From assembly GCF_040117685.2 (NCBI RefSeq), contig NZ_JBEDYP020000014.1, positions 275,735 to 339,734 of the forward strand: 64,000 nt of DNA, read 5' to 3'. Numbering within the stretch: position 1 is the stretch's first letter; each line of letters begins with the position of its first letter. Below the pieces are notes generated by a model. That model was given only the letters and a program-made list of their open reading frames with translations. It did not search any database and was not told the DNA's origin. Shown here piece by piece: positions 9,184 to 18,440 of the stretch. The position numbers and the translations under genes are program-made. The DNA is from Gracilimonas sp040117685. Its GTDB lineage: Bacteria > Bacteroidota > Rhodothermia > Balneolales > Balneolaceae.

Positions 9184-10344
9184 ATGAAAGAATTACGAGT
9201 CGCCCTTTTTACAGGCAACTACAATCACATTAAAGACGGTGTTTCACTTACCCTGAACAGGTTGGTGAAGTTTTTGGAAGAGCAGGGGATACCGGTTTTG
9301 GTATTCGGGCCAACGGTAAAAGAGCCAGCTCTTGATCACAACGGACGACTGGTTTCGGTGCCTTCTATCCGTATGCCTGTCTCCGGACGAGGAGAGTATC
9401 GGGTACCCATAGGGATTTCTGAAGAGGCAAAAAGGGAACTGAAAGAATTTAATCCAAGCCTGGTACACATTGCAACGCCCGATCGTGCCGGATATAAAGC
9501 TTTGCTTTGGGCTCAGAAAAACAATGTTCAGGTTGTCGGGTCCTATCACACCCACTTCACCAGTTATTTTAAGTACTATGGTCTTACCCCCATTGAGTTT
9601 TTGGCCTGGCGATATCTGAGCTGGTTTTATAACTCCTGTACGCACGTGTATGTACCTTCTCAGTCAATGATTGACGAACTCGAAACCCATGGTTTTAATG
9701 AAGGAATGAAGATTTGGGCACGCGGAGTGAATACAAAACTTTTCTCCCCTGAAAAGCGGGATATGGAATGGAGAAGAGCTGCTGGTTTTAAGGACGATGA
9801 TATTGTTGTGACTTTTGTATCACGTCTGGTATGGGAAAAGGAATTAGATACGTTTCGACACAGCGTGCAGCAGGTAGCTTCCAAAAACTCAAAAGTAAAA
9901 CCACTGGTTGTAGGGGATGGCCCGGCAATGGATGAATTGCAGAAGCTGATGCCGGAGGCACATTATACGGGTTTTCTGGATGGGGAAGACCTGGCCAGAG
10001 CGTATGCGAGCAGCGATGTTTTCCTGTTTCCGTCGCACACAGAAACTTTCGGTAATGTAACATTGGAAGCTATGAGCAGCGGCTTGCCTTGCTTGGTTGC
10101 TGATGCCACAGGGAGTAAGTCGTTGGTGGAACACGGGGTGAATGGCGGATTAGCTGAACCTGAAAACAAAGCGGATTTCACCAAGAAATTAGCCATCATC
10201 GTTTCTGATCAGGACCTGCGTAATCGAATGAAAAAAGCCTCCAGGGAGAAAGCATTGAAGTACGAGTGGGATGAAATAAATGGAAAGCTTGTGCACAATT
10301 ATAAAGAAGCCTTAGAACTTCCTGTTCCTCAAACCTACTTATAA
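9184..10344 (+). CDS. Glycosyltransferase family 4 (GT4, GT-B fold)
   Basis: A 386-residue cytosolic or membrane-associated glycosyltransferase. The acceptor half opens with RVALFTGNYNHIKDGVSLTLNRL, and the HTHFTSYFKYYG block near residue 120 resembles lipid mannosyl- and sulfoquinovosyl-transferases (PimB, MgtA and SqdX types). The donor half has the E-x7-E nucleotide-sugar motif at Glu287/Glu295 (ETFGNVTLEAMSSGLP). The next gene is another GT4 twelve bases downstream, then serine palmitoyltransferase, so a glycolipid acceptor, perhaps ceramide, is likely by context. The donor sugar is unknown. Confidence 0.85.
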   Translation: MKELRVALFTGNYNHIKDGVSLTLNRLVKFLEEQGIPVLVFGPTVKEPALDHNGRLVSVPSIRMPVSGRGEYRVPIGISEEAKRELKEFNPSLVHIATPDRAGYKALLWAQKNNVQVVGSYHTHFTSYFKYYGLTPIEFLAWRYLSWFYNSCTHVYVPSQSMIDELETHGFNEGMKIWARGVNTKLFSPEKRDMEWRRAAGFKDDDIVVTFVSRLVWEKELDTFRHSVQQVASKNSKVKPLVVGDGPAMDELQKLMPEAHYTGFLDGEDLARAYASSDVFLFPSHTETFGNVTLEAMSSGLPCLVADATGSKSLVEHGVNGGLAEPENKADFTKKLAIIVSDQDLRNRMKKASREKALKYEWDEINGKLVHNYKEALELPVPQTYL

Positions 10345-10356
10345 AAACTATTGTCC

Positions 10357-11532
10357 ATGAAAATCATCGACGTCGCAGAGTTTTATACCGATCAGGGTGG
10401 AGGAGTGAAAACCTACATCAACCAGAAACTTAAAGCCGGGAAAAAGCATGGTCATGATATTGTGATTGTGGCTCCGGGTGAAGACTGGGGTGAAGAAGAA
10501 CGCTATGGGGGAAGGGTGATTTGGGTAAAAGGCCCCCGCCTTCCGGTCGATTGGCGCTACTATATACTTTGGCGGGAGAAAGCCGTCCATGAAATTCTGG
10601 ATCGCGAAAAGCCGGATGTAGTAGAAGGTTCTTCTCCATGGACCGGTGGCTGGTTTGCAGGGCGCTGGAAAGGCGATGCGGTAAAAACCTTTATCTTTCA
10701 TCAGGATCCCGTTGCGGCCTATCCGCATACCATATTTGGAAACATGCTGGGTTTTGATCGTGTGGATAAGATGTTCGGTTTTTACTGGAAATACCTTCAA
10801 CGCCTCAGCAATAATTTTGATGCTACTATTGTAAGCGGTGAGTGGCTTGGAGAACGAATAGATAATTACGGAGTAAACAACCCCATTCCTGTTCCATTTG
10901 GAATTGATAAAGACTTCTTCTCACCCAACCGAAGAGATTCAGAACTCCGGAAAAAGCTGCTTTCTGAATTCAGCCTGCCTGAGTCAGCAAGGCTGATGAT
11001 TGCTATCAGTCGCCATCACCCCGAAAAAAGGTTGGGTTCTTTAATAGAGGGCTTTCATGCTGCAGCCGAAGAAGAACCTATGGCACTTATTGTATTTGGC
11101 GACGGGCCAATCCGTAAATATGTGGATTTTAAAGCAAACCGAACGCCTCATGTGAAGCTCATGGGGTTCACCGAAAACCGGGACGAACTTGCTAACATTC
11201 TTGCATCCTGTGATTACTTTGTGCACGGCTCATCAGCAGAAACCTATGGCATTGTGGTAGCCGAGGCCGTTTGTAGTGGATTGCCGGTAGTTGTTCCGCA
11301 AAGAGGCGGGGCCGGAGATATTGCCAACCCTGATATCGCTGAAACTTTCAATGCAGGAGATTCAGCATCCCTTAAACAAGCAATCCTTGATATTACCTCC
11401 AGAGATAGAGAGGAATTGGTTGCTGCCTGCAAACGGGCGGCCCGGGATGACATCGGAACGATGGATGATCACTTTTCACTTCTGTTTGAGAAGTATGAAA
11501 AGCTGGTGGAACAGAAAAATACGGTTCAATAA
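10357..11532 (+). CDS. Glycosyltransferase family 4 (second of pair)
   Basis: A 391-residue GT-B glycosyltransferase. It begins with a glycine-rich GGGVKTYINQKL acceptor loop, and the donor domain shows VFGDGP near residue 248 and the E-x7-E motif at Glu295/Glu303 (ETYGIVVAEAVCSGLP). I chose the ATG at 10357, which gives the normal MKIIDVAEFY N-terminus; a TTG two codons earlier is possible. Twelve bases separate it from the first GT4 gene, so the pair is an operon likely to add two successive sugars to one lipid or oligosaccharide acceptor. Confidence 0.85.
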   Translation: MKIIDVAEFYTDQGGGVKTYINQKLKAGKKHGHDIVIVAPGEDWGEEERYGGRVIWVKGPRLPVDWRYYILWREKAVHEILDREKPDVVEGSSPWTGGWFAGRWKGDAVKTFIFHQDPVAAYPHTIFGNMLGFDRVDKMFGFYWKYLQRLSNNFDATIVSGEWLGERIDNYGVNNPIPVPFGIDKDFFSPNRRDSELRKKLLSEFSLPESARLMIAISRHHPEKRLGSLIEGFHAAAEEEPMALIVFGDGPIRKYVDFKANRTPHVKLMGFTENRDELANILASCDYFVHGSSAETYGIVVAEAVCSGLPVVVPQRGGAGDIANPDIAETFNAGDSASLKQAILDITSRDREELVAACKRAARDDIGTMDDHFSLLFEKYEKLVEQKNTVQ

Positions 11533-11681
11533 TCGCTGAGCACGGAGTTTTTGAATTCTGTGAATTTTGATGTTATTTACACTGTTTAGAATTCAGTAGC
11601 AGACCGATATATTTCTTATCTTCAGCACGAAATTTAAACTTATTTCACAGCAACCAGTTCGTAACAACGAGTTAGCGAAAA

Positions 11682-11712
11682 TTTGATAGAAATTTAATAC
11701 TGGGTATATTTC
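11682..11712 (+). promoter_or_regulatory. Bacteroidetes-type promoter of the serine palmitoyltransferase gene
   Basis: A TTTG (11682-11685) is followed 19 bases later by TATATTTC (11705-11712), close to the consensus TTTG-N19-TAnnTTTG recognised by the primary sigma factor of Bacteroidetes. It lies 37 bases before the ATG at 11749. The 11533-11681 stretch upstream shows no gene. Confidence 0.65.
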
Positions 11713-11735
11713 GCTGTTTATTTAGAATCTTTGTT

Positions 11736-11740
11736 AAGGA
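11736..11740 (+). promoter_or_regulatory. Ribosome binding site that sets the spt start
   Basis: AAGGA eight bases before the ATG at 11749 is a good Shine-Dalgarno sequence. It supports that ATG over the upstream in-frame TTG at 11731. Confidence 0.7.
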
Positions 11741-11748
11741 ATTACCGA

Positions 11749-12987
11749 ATGGCCGATCAAAAATCCAGCGCCACAAAATCAGACATTTTTTCGAAGGCTT
11801 TTAATTTTACGAAAGCGGATGAAGTCAAAGAAATGGGGCTGTATCCGTACTTTAAGCCCCTCGAAGCAACGGATGGCACAATTGTTGAAATCGAAGGTAA
11901 AAAAGTAATTATGGCCGGGTCTAATAATTACTTAGGCCTCACCAATGATCAGCGTACGATTAAAGCAGCTCAGGATGCCCTGAAAAAATATGGTACAGGG
12001 TGTACCGGCTCTCGCTATTTAAATGGTACACTCGATAGTCACCTCGAACTGGAAGAAAAGTTAGCCAAGTTCATGGGTAAGGAAGGATGTGTGCTTTTCA
12101 GTACCGGTTATCAAACCAATGAAGGCGCTATTCAGACCATTGCCGATCGTAACGATATTATTTTCTCGGATAAAGACAACCATGCTTGTATTGTAGTGGG
12201 AACCCTTGTTTCGAATGCTAAGACCATGCGTTACAAACACAACGATATGGATCAGCTCCGAAAACTCCTTGAAAGATCCGATCCTGACGCCGGAAAAATC
12301 ATTGTGACTGATGGGGTGTTTTCAATGTCAGGAACACTGGCTAAAGTACCTGAACTGGTTAAGTTGGCTAAAGAATTTAACGCCCGATTATATCTTGATG
12401 ACGCCCATGCCGTTGGAGTAGTTGGTGACGGAGGAAGAGGCTCGGCATCTGTATTTGGATTAACTGATGAAGTAGACTTGATTAGCGGAACATTTTCAAA
12501 ATCATTTGCGTCCCTCGGAGGGTTTTTAGTTGGTGACAGACCTGTAATTGAATACATACGTCATAAATCACCAGCGCATATATTTAGTGCATCCATGCCA
12601 CCGGCAAATGTGGCTACGGTACTTAAAGTTCTGGAAATTCTTCAGGAAGAAACGTGGAGACTCGATCGCCTGGAAGAAATTGCCAACTATATGCGTAAAG
12701 AACTCCGGGGTTTAGGTTTTAATGTATGGAGTAGTCAGAGTCCAATCATTCCTGTTGTAATTGGAGAAATGATGGACTGTTTTAAATTCTGGAAAGACCT
12801 GTTTGAGGAAGGCGTTTATACAAATGCTGTCGTTCCGCCGGCTGTACCTCAGGGACAGTCGCTGCTGCGAACAAGTTATATGGCAAGCCACACGGATGAG
12901 CACCTCGATCAAATTCTGGAAGCATTCCGTAAAGTGGGCTTGAAGCACGGCGTGATTGACAGAAACGGTCACTCAGCAACTGAATAA
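11749..12987 (+). CDS. spt: Serine palmitoyltransferase (sphingolipid first step)
   Basis: A 412-residue PLP enzyme of the alpha-oxoamine synthase family, which condenses serine with a fatty acyl thioester to 3-ketosphinganine. Its closest recognisable relative is the Bacteroides-type serine palmitoyltransferase: GLYPYF near residue 27, GSNNYLGLT, SRYLNGTLDSHLELEE near 92, MRYKHNDMDQL near 160 and the PLP lysine Lys251 in GTFSKSFASLGG. The KHND segment and the SRYLNGTL segment favour this over glycine C-acetyltransferase or BioF, though those cannot be wholly excluded. It has its own promoter and is followed 23 bases later by a GNAT-fold acyltransferase gene, consistent with ceramide synthesis. 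Confidence 0.85.
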   Translation: MADQKSSATKSDIFSKAFNFTKADEVKEMGLYPYFKPLEATDGTIVEIEGKKVIMAGSNNYLGLTNDQRTIKAAQDALKKYGTGCTGSRYLNGTLDSHLELEEKLAKFMGKEGCVLFSTGYQTNEGAIQTIADRNDIIFSDKDNHACIVVGTLVSNAKTMRYKHNDMDQLRKLLERSDPDAGKIIVTDGVFSMSGTLAKVPELVKLAKEFNARLYLDDAHAVGVVGDGGRGSASVFGLTDEVDLISGTFSKSFASLGGFLVGDRPVIEYIRHKSPAHIFSASMPPANVATVLKVLEILQEETWRLDRLEEIANYMRKELRGLGFNVWSSQSPIIPVVIGEMMDCFKFWKDLFEEGVYTNAVVPPAVPQGQSLLRTSYMASHTDEHLDQILEAFRKVGLKHGVIDRNGHSATE

Positions 12988-13010
12988 TCTCATAACCTTA
13001 TCAAGGCTGT

Positions 13011-14135
13011 ATGAATAGTTCCGGGGTAACCTTCGTTTCAACTAAAGAGGAAAAGAAACGATTTACGAATTTCATATACCCATTTTATGAAGGTGAAGAG
13101 CATTGGGTTCCTCCTTTGCGAATGGATCAGAAGAAACTGATTGATACCGATAAAAATCCTTTCTTTAATAATGCTGAAATAGCTCTGTTTCTGGCAGAAA
13201 AAGACGGTAAAGATGTAGGCCGAATCGCTGCTATTATCGACCACCGCTTCAATGAATTTCATGGTACAAAAACCGGACATTTTGGTTTCTTTGAAAGCAT
13301 AAACGATCAGCACACCACAAACTTACTTTTTCGGGTGGCTGAAGACTGGCTTCGCGATAAAGGCATGAATAAAGTGGTAGGCCCGGCGAGCCCGAGTATG
13401 ATGGATACCATCGGCGTTTTGATAAATGGCTTTGATAAAGATCCGTATATCATGATGCCCTACAACTTTTCCTATTATGATGAGCTGATTAAGAACGCCG
13501 GGTTCCAAAAAGAGATGGACATGTATGCCTACATCGTGGATACGGAAACTGTGGCGGTAGACCGGATGAGCCGGGCGATGGAGATTGTCAAAAAGAGGTT
13601 ACCTGATATCGAAATCCGCCCCGTGAATCTGAAGAAAATGGACTCCGAGATTAAGATTGTCCGCGAAATCTTCAATAAAGCCTGGAAAGACAATTGGGGG
13701 TTCATTCCGCTTTCAGAAGAAGAGTTTAAGGCGGCGGGCAAAGACCTGAAAATGATTGTGGACACAGATTACGCACACATTGCAGAGATAAAGGGCGAGC
13801 CGGTAGCTTTTTCAATCGGACTTCCCAATATCAATGAAATCCTCAAAGGCATGAATGGAAAACTTTTTCCATTTGGGTTTATCAAGCTGCTATGGGGGAA
13901 AAGCAGGGTGCAAGGACTCCGAACGGCATTAATGGGTGTACTACCGGAATGGCAGGGCAGGGGAATTGATGCTCTTCTTCATCAACGATCTATCCAAAAC
14001 GGGCTGAAAACGGAGGGCAAAACTATCTCTGAACTCAGCTGGGTTCTGGAATCCAACCCGGAAATGATTCGTGTGGCAGAACGCATCGGCGCTACACTGG
14101 ATAAAACCTACCGGATGTATTCTAAAGAGTTATAG
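13011..14135 (+). CDS. GNAT-fold acyltransferase; candidate bacterial ceramide synthase
   Basis: A 374-residue protein containing a C-terminal GNAT-like acetyl/acyl-CoA binding core: beta strands HIAEIKGEPVAFSIGLPN near 262, then LMGVLPEWQGRGIDALL near 310 (the R/Q-x-x-G-x-G/A CoA loop, here WQGRGID), then ELSWVLESNPEMIRVAERIGA near 345. The long N-terminal half is family-specific. Such proteins occur next to serine palmitoyltransferase genes, and the bacterial ceramide synthase described in Caulobacter belongs to the acyl-CoA N-acyltransferase group. Context makes N-acylation of sphinganine its likely reaction; that is inference. Confidence 0.7.
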   Translation: MNSSGVTFVSTKEEKKRFTNFIYPFYEGEEHWVPPLRMDQKKLIDTDKNPFFNNAEIALFLAEKDGKDVGRIAAIIDHRFNEFHGTKTGHFGFFESINDQHTTNLLFRVAEDWLRDKGMNKVVGPASPSMMDTIGVLINGFDKDPYIMMPYNFSYYDELIKNAGFQKEMDMYAYIVDTETVAVDRMSRAMEIVKKRLPDIEIRPVNLKKMDSEIKIVREIFNKAWKDNWGFIPLSEEEFKAAGKDLKMIVDTDYAHIAEIKGEPVAFSIGLPNINEILKGMNGKLFPFGFIKLLWGKSRVQGLRTALMGVLPEWQGRGIDALLHQRSIQNGLKTEGKTISELSWVLESNPEMIRVAERIGATLDKTYRMYSKEL

Positions 14136-14314
14136 CATATACCCATTATTTCTTTAGGCACCCCTTCTTTTTAACATCCTATTCACAACATCTACATAGT
14201 TTTTCCTTATCTTCTTAAGGCTATAAAGTAAAATTTTTGTTTGCCCCGAACGCTCAGCGTTTTCAGATTATTATGGGGCACGAATTCTCAACCTTTAAAG
14301 AAGAAAGCAGAAGA

Positions 14315-15706
14315 ATGAGTGAATATCGTATCGAAAAAGATTCCATGGGTGAAGTGAAAGTTCCCAAAGATGCCTTATATGGAGCACAAACCCAGCGTGC
14401 ACACGATAATTTTCCAATCAGCGGCATAAAATTCAGCCGTGAATTTATTGAGGCCCTGGGATATGTGAAGAAGTCGGCCGCTACCGTAAACACAGAATTG
14501 GGTCTTTTGGATGAAGGCGTTGCCAAAGCCATTCAGGCTGCTTCTCAGGAAGTGATTGACGGACTACATGACAAAGAATTCGTGATCGATATTTTTCAAA
14601 CCGGATCGGGTACTTCTACCAATATGAATTCCAACGAGGTGATTGCCCGGCGCGCGAATGAGCTTAAGCAAAACCTGGATGTAGATATTCACCCGAACGA
14701 TCATATTAATTATGGGCAGAGTTCAAACGATGTAATTCCGACCACTATCCGTGTTGCTGCGGTTAAAGCCGTGAATAACAATCTGATTCCGGCGCTTAAG
14801 CATCTCCATAAGACTTTCATCGAAAAAGGAAAGGAATATGCAGATGTAGTTAAAACCGGCCGAACCCACCTTATGGATGCCATGCCGGTGACCATCCAGC
14901 AGGAATTTGGTGGTTATGCACGCCAGGTAGAGTTGGGGATCAAGCGGGTAGAGTCGGCCCTCGAAAGAGTAAGTGAGCTTCCGCAGGGAGGAACCGCAGT
15001 TGGAACCGGAATTAACACCCATGAAGATTTCGGGAAGCAGTTTGCAGCCACAATCTCGGAGTTGACGGGAGAGAAATTCACCGAAGCAGAAAACCATTTT
15101 GAAGCTCAGGCTACAGTTGACGCCCCTGTTGAACTAAGCGGACAACTTAAAACCATTGCAGTAAGTCTGATGAAAATCGGAAATGACCTTCGCTGGATGA
15201 ATTCCGGTCCTAATAGCGGAATCGGAGAGGTGGAGCTTGCTGCTCTGCAGCCGGGATCATCCATTATGCCCGGTAAAGTGAATCCGGTGATCGAAGAATC
15301 ACTTACGATGGTTTGTGCACAGGTAATTGGTAATGATGGCACGGTAACTGTTGGCGGACAGGCAGGAAACTTTGAACTGAATGTAATGCTGCCGGTAGTG
15401 GCACACAACCTGCTGCAATCGATTGAAATACTGGCGAATGCAGCAAGAAACCTGGCCGACCGTTCGGTTTCAAAGTTATCGGTTAGAAAAGAGAATATTG
15501 CCTCGATGGTAGAGAAAAACCCGATTCTGGTCACTGCCTTGAACCCTATTATCGGCTATGATAAAGCAGCGAAAATTGCCAAGAAAGCTTTTGCTGAAGG
15601 GCGGGCACTCAAAGAAGTAGCCAAAGAGATGACCGATTTATCGGATGAGGAACTGGAGAAAGCTCTTGATCCCATCAAAATGACCAAAGGCGGTTTTACC
15701 GAGTAA
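14315..15706 (+). CDS. fumC: Class II fumarate hydratase
   Basis: FumC hydrates fumarate to L-malate in the TCA cycle; it is iron-independent and tetrameric. The 463-residue protein has GSGTSTNMN near residue 100, the GRTHLMDA block near 185 and the superfamily signature GSSIMPGKVNP at 314-324. I start it at the ATG at 14315 (MSEYRIEKDSMGEVKVP), the family's usual N-terminus; the frame is open 26 codons upstream but that part is not family-like. It is a single gene, followed by an inverted repeat rather than a classic terminator. Confidence 0.95.
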   Translation: MSEYRIEKDSMGEVKVPKDALYGAQTQRAHDNFPISGIKFSREFIEALGYVKKSAATVNTELGLLDEGVAKAIQAASQEVIDGLHDKEFVIDIFQTGSGTSTNMNSNEVIARRANELKQNLDVDIHPNDHINYGQSSNDVIPTTIRVAAVKAVNNNLIPALKHLHKTFIEKGKEYADVVKTGRTHLMDAMPVTIQQEFGGYARQVELGIKRVESALERVSELPQGGTAVGTGINTHEDFGKQFAATISELTGEKFTEAENHFEAQATVDAPVELSGQLKTIAVSLMKIGNDLRWMNSGPNSGIGEVELAALQPGSSIMPGKVNPVIEESLTMVCAQVIGNDGTVTVGGQAGNFELNVMLPVVAHNLLQSIEILANAARNLADRSVSKLSVRKENIASMVEKNPILVTALNPIIGYDKAAKIAKKAFAEGRALKEVAKEMTDLSDEELEKALDPIKMTKGGFTE

Positions 15707-15720
15707 TAAATTTTGATGTA

Positions 15721-15785
15721 AACCCTTCCAGGGTTATCAATCATCTTATTGGTAATGGGTAGAATAGTTTAACCCTGGAAAGGTT
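15721..15785. repeat. Inverted repeat, 16-bp arms, downstream of fumC
   Basis: Arms 15721-15736 (AACCCTTCCAGGGTTA) and 15770-15785 (TAACCCTGGAAAGGTT) are complementary with one mismatch, around a 33-base loop. No T-run follows, so it is better read as a palindromic intergenic repeat than as a terminator. Confidence 0.75.
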
Positions 15786-15943
15786 GGTTTAGGGCTTGGT
15801 GTATAAGCTCAAAATTCGTCATAGTTTTTAAGAAAAAGAACGATACGAGCGCTGGAGACTGTTTCATAAAAAAGCGCTTTTCCGTATTATATCGCCCCTT
15901 TTGGAAGGGTGCTTTCCTAAATATTCAGAACTAAAATTGTATA

Positions 15944-18364
15944 ATGGCTCAAGTAAAAGAAAAGACGACGAAGAAAAAGTTTACCGCTGCTCAGAAAAAG
16001 GAAATCCTTGCAGATTTCAAACTGGGTTGGGTAAGCCGGCACATGTCGTTAATCGGTAGAAAAGAAGTGCTCACCGGAAAAGCCAAGTTCGGGATATTTG
16101 GAGACGGTAAGGAGATTCCACAGATTGCGATGGCCAAAGTATTTAAGAATGGTGATTTCCGGTCCGGTTACTATCGCGACCAGACGTTCATGCTGGCCAT
16201 CGGGGAGCTTACTCCTCAGGAACTGTTTGCTCAATTATATGCTCATGCTGATGTGGAAGCAGATCCGAATTCAGCCGGCAGGCAAATGAACTCACACTTT
16301 GCCACTCGTTTATTGGATGAGGAAGGAAACTGGATTGATCAAACAAAATCCAAAAACACCGCTTCCGATATTTCACCTACAGCCGGACAAATGGCTCGCC
16401 TGTTGGGTCTGGCCCAGGCGTCCAAAGTGTACCGCAACGAGAAAGCACTGAAGGGGAAAGAGTGGAAGAAGTTCTCCAATAAAGGAAATGAAGTTGCTTT
16501 TGGAACTATCGGAGACGCCAGTACCTCTGAAGGGGTGTTCTGGGAAACCATCAATGCCGGCGGTGTACTTCAGGTGCCTATGATTATGTCGGTTTGGGAC
16601 GATGGATTTGGAATCTCAGTTGCCAAGAAATATCAGACTACAAAAGAAAATATTTCAGAAGTGTTGAAAGGCTTTCAGCGAACTGATGACGAGGATGGCT
16701 ACGAAATTCTGAGAGTTAAAGCCTGGGATTATCAGGCATTGATAGAAACCTATCAGAAGGCAGAAGAGATTGCCCGAAAGGAGCATGTTCCTGTCTTGAT
16801 TCATGTGCAGGAAGTTACTCAGCCTCAGGGGCATTCTACTTCCGGTTCGCATGAGCGTTACAAGTCGGAAGAACGACTGAAGTGGGAAGAAGAATACTGC
16901 TGCCTGGAAAAACTGCGACAGTGGATTTTAGATAACGGCATTGCGAAGTCTGATAAACTTGACGAGCTGGAAGAAGAAGCGCAGAATGAAGTTAACGAGG
17001 CCAAGAAAGCTGCCTGGCAAGCTTTTATTGATCCTATTAAAGAGGAGAAAGCTACGGTTATTGAGCTACTTACCAATCTGCAGGAAGAAAGCGGTTCAGA
17101 GAAGGTAGCTGAGTATGCGAAGAAGCTGAAAAACTATCCGGGTGCGATTCGCAAAGACATTTTATCAGCTGCACGGAAATCGCTGGCAGCTACAGCAGGA
17201 ACCACCAATCCAGCACGCGAAAAGCTGGCTGAGTGGGTTAAAGAATATCGGGAAGTAAACCGGGACCGCTATAATTCGCATTTGTACAGCCAGACACCCC
17301 AATCTCCGTTGAAAGTTGAAGAGGTGAAGCCGGAGTATCCCGAAAAGCCCAAAAAAGTGGATGGCCGACTGGTTATTCGTGAAAATTTTGACACCATTTT
17401 TGAAAAGTACCCGAATACGCTGGTTTTCGGTGAGGATTCCGGAAAACTCGGTGACGTAAACAAAGGTCTTGAAGGCATGCAGGATAAATACGGTGAAATC
17501 CGTGTGAGCGATACCGGTATCCGGGAAGCTACGATCCTGGGACAAGGAATCGGGATGTCTATCCGAGGACTCCGTCCAATAGCGGAAATCCAGTACCTGG
17601 ATTACCTGCTCTATTGTTTCCAGGGAATTTCGGATGACCTTGCAACCCTTCGGTACCGAACAAAGGGAGGTCAGGCTGCACCGTTAATTGTACGGACACG
17701 TGGACACCGACTGGAAGGAATCTGGCACTCAGGTTCACCTATGGGAATGATTACCAGCGGAGCACGGGGTGTGCACTTATGTGTACCCAGAAATTTGACC
17801 GAAGCAGCCGGATTTTACAATACCTTGCTTCAGGGAGATGATCCTGCAATTATTGTTGAGCCTTTGAATGGGTATCGACTGAAAGAAGATATGCCGACAA
17901 ACCCTGGCGAGTTTACCACTCCGTTAGGCAAGCCGGAAATTATTAATGAAGGAACCGATATAACGGTTGTTTCTTACGGTTCTACCTTCAACATTGTGGA
18001 AAGCCTAATTCCTCAGCTTGAGGATACCGGTATTTCTATTGAGCTGATTGACGTTAGAACACTCATGCCATTCGATCTGGATCATGTAATTGGACAATCA
18101 CTAAGCAAAACCAATCGCCTTTTGATTGTGGATGAAGACGTTCCCGGTGGAGCTTCAGCCTACATTCTGCATAAAGTATTGGAAGAGCAAGGTGGGTACT
18201 TTCAGCTCGACTCAGAGCCGAAATGCCTGACAGCCAACGACCACCGTCCGGCCTATGCCTCTGATGGAGATTATTTCAGCAAGCCCAATGCCGAGGATAT
18301 ATTCGAGACTATTTATGATATTATGCACAAGGCGGATACGGAGCGTTTCCCGGCAATCTACTGA
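15944..18364 (+). CDS. 2-oxoacid dehydrogenase E1, fused alpha and beta subunits
   Basis: Thiamine-diphosphate E1 component of a pyruvate or branched-chain 2-oxoacid dehydrogenase complex; it decarboxylates the 2-oxoacid and passes the acyl group to lipoyl-E2. Residues 1-330 are the alpha half, with the TPP/Mg motif starting at GDAST (190) and ending in the DDGFGIS segment. Residues 330-465 form a charged, helical linker. From about 470 follows the transketolase-like beta half (GEDSGKLGDVNKG, GIREATILGQG) and a C-terminal transketolase domain. At 806 residues it is the normal length for the fused form common in Bacteroidetes. Substrate preference cannot be read; no E2 or E3 gene is adjacent. 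Confidence 0.88.
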   Translation: MAQVKEKTTKKKFTAAQKKEILADFKLGWVSRHMSLIGRKEVLTGKAKFGIFGDGKEIPQIAMAKVFKNGDFRSGYYRDQTFMLAIGELTPQELFAQLYAHADVEADPNSAGRQMNSHFATRLLDEEGNWIDQTKSKNTASDISPTAGQMARLLGLAQASKVYRNEKALKGKEWKKFSNKGNEVAFGTIGDASTSEGVFWETINAGGVLQVPMIMSVWDDGFGISVAKKYQTTKENISEVLKGFQRTDDEDGYEILRVKAWDYQALIETYQKAEEIARKEHVPVLIHVQEVTQPQGHSTSGSHERYKSEERLKWEEEYCCLEKLRQWILDNGIAKSDKLDELEEEAQNEVNEAKKAAWQAFIDPIKEEKATVIELLTNLQEESGSEKVAEYAKKLKNYPGAIRKDILSAARKSLAATAGTTNPAREKLAEWVKEYREVNRDRYNSHLYSQTPQSPLKVEEVKPEYPEKPKKVDGRLVIRENFDTIFEKYPNTLVFGEDSGKLGDVNKGLEGMQDKYGEIRVSDTGIREATILGQGIGMSIRGLRPIAEIQYLDYLLYCFQGISDDLATLRYRTKGGQAAPLIVRTRGHRLEGIWHSGSPMGMITSGARGVHLCVPRNLTEAAGFYNTLLQGDDPAIIVEPLNGYRLKEDMPTNPGEFTTPLGKPEIINEGTDITVVSYGSTFNIVESLIPQLEDTGISIELIDVRTLMPFDLDHVIGQSLSKTNRLLIVDEDVPGGASAYILHKVLEEQGGYFQLDSEPKCLTANDHRPAYASDGDYFSKPNAEDIFETIYDIMHKADTERFPAIY

Positions 18365-18440
18365 TTCAATTAAAATTATATCTAATTTGATTCAGAGTAT
18401 ATTAGTGGTACTAGTTTTATGTTTGGTGGAGTTTCTTTGA

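Noticed and set aside
11749..12987. Glycine C-acetyltransferase or BioF reading of the PLP enzyme
   Set aside because: SRYLNGTLDSH and KHNDM segments and gene context fit serine palmitoyltransferase better.
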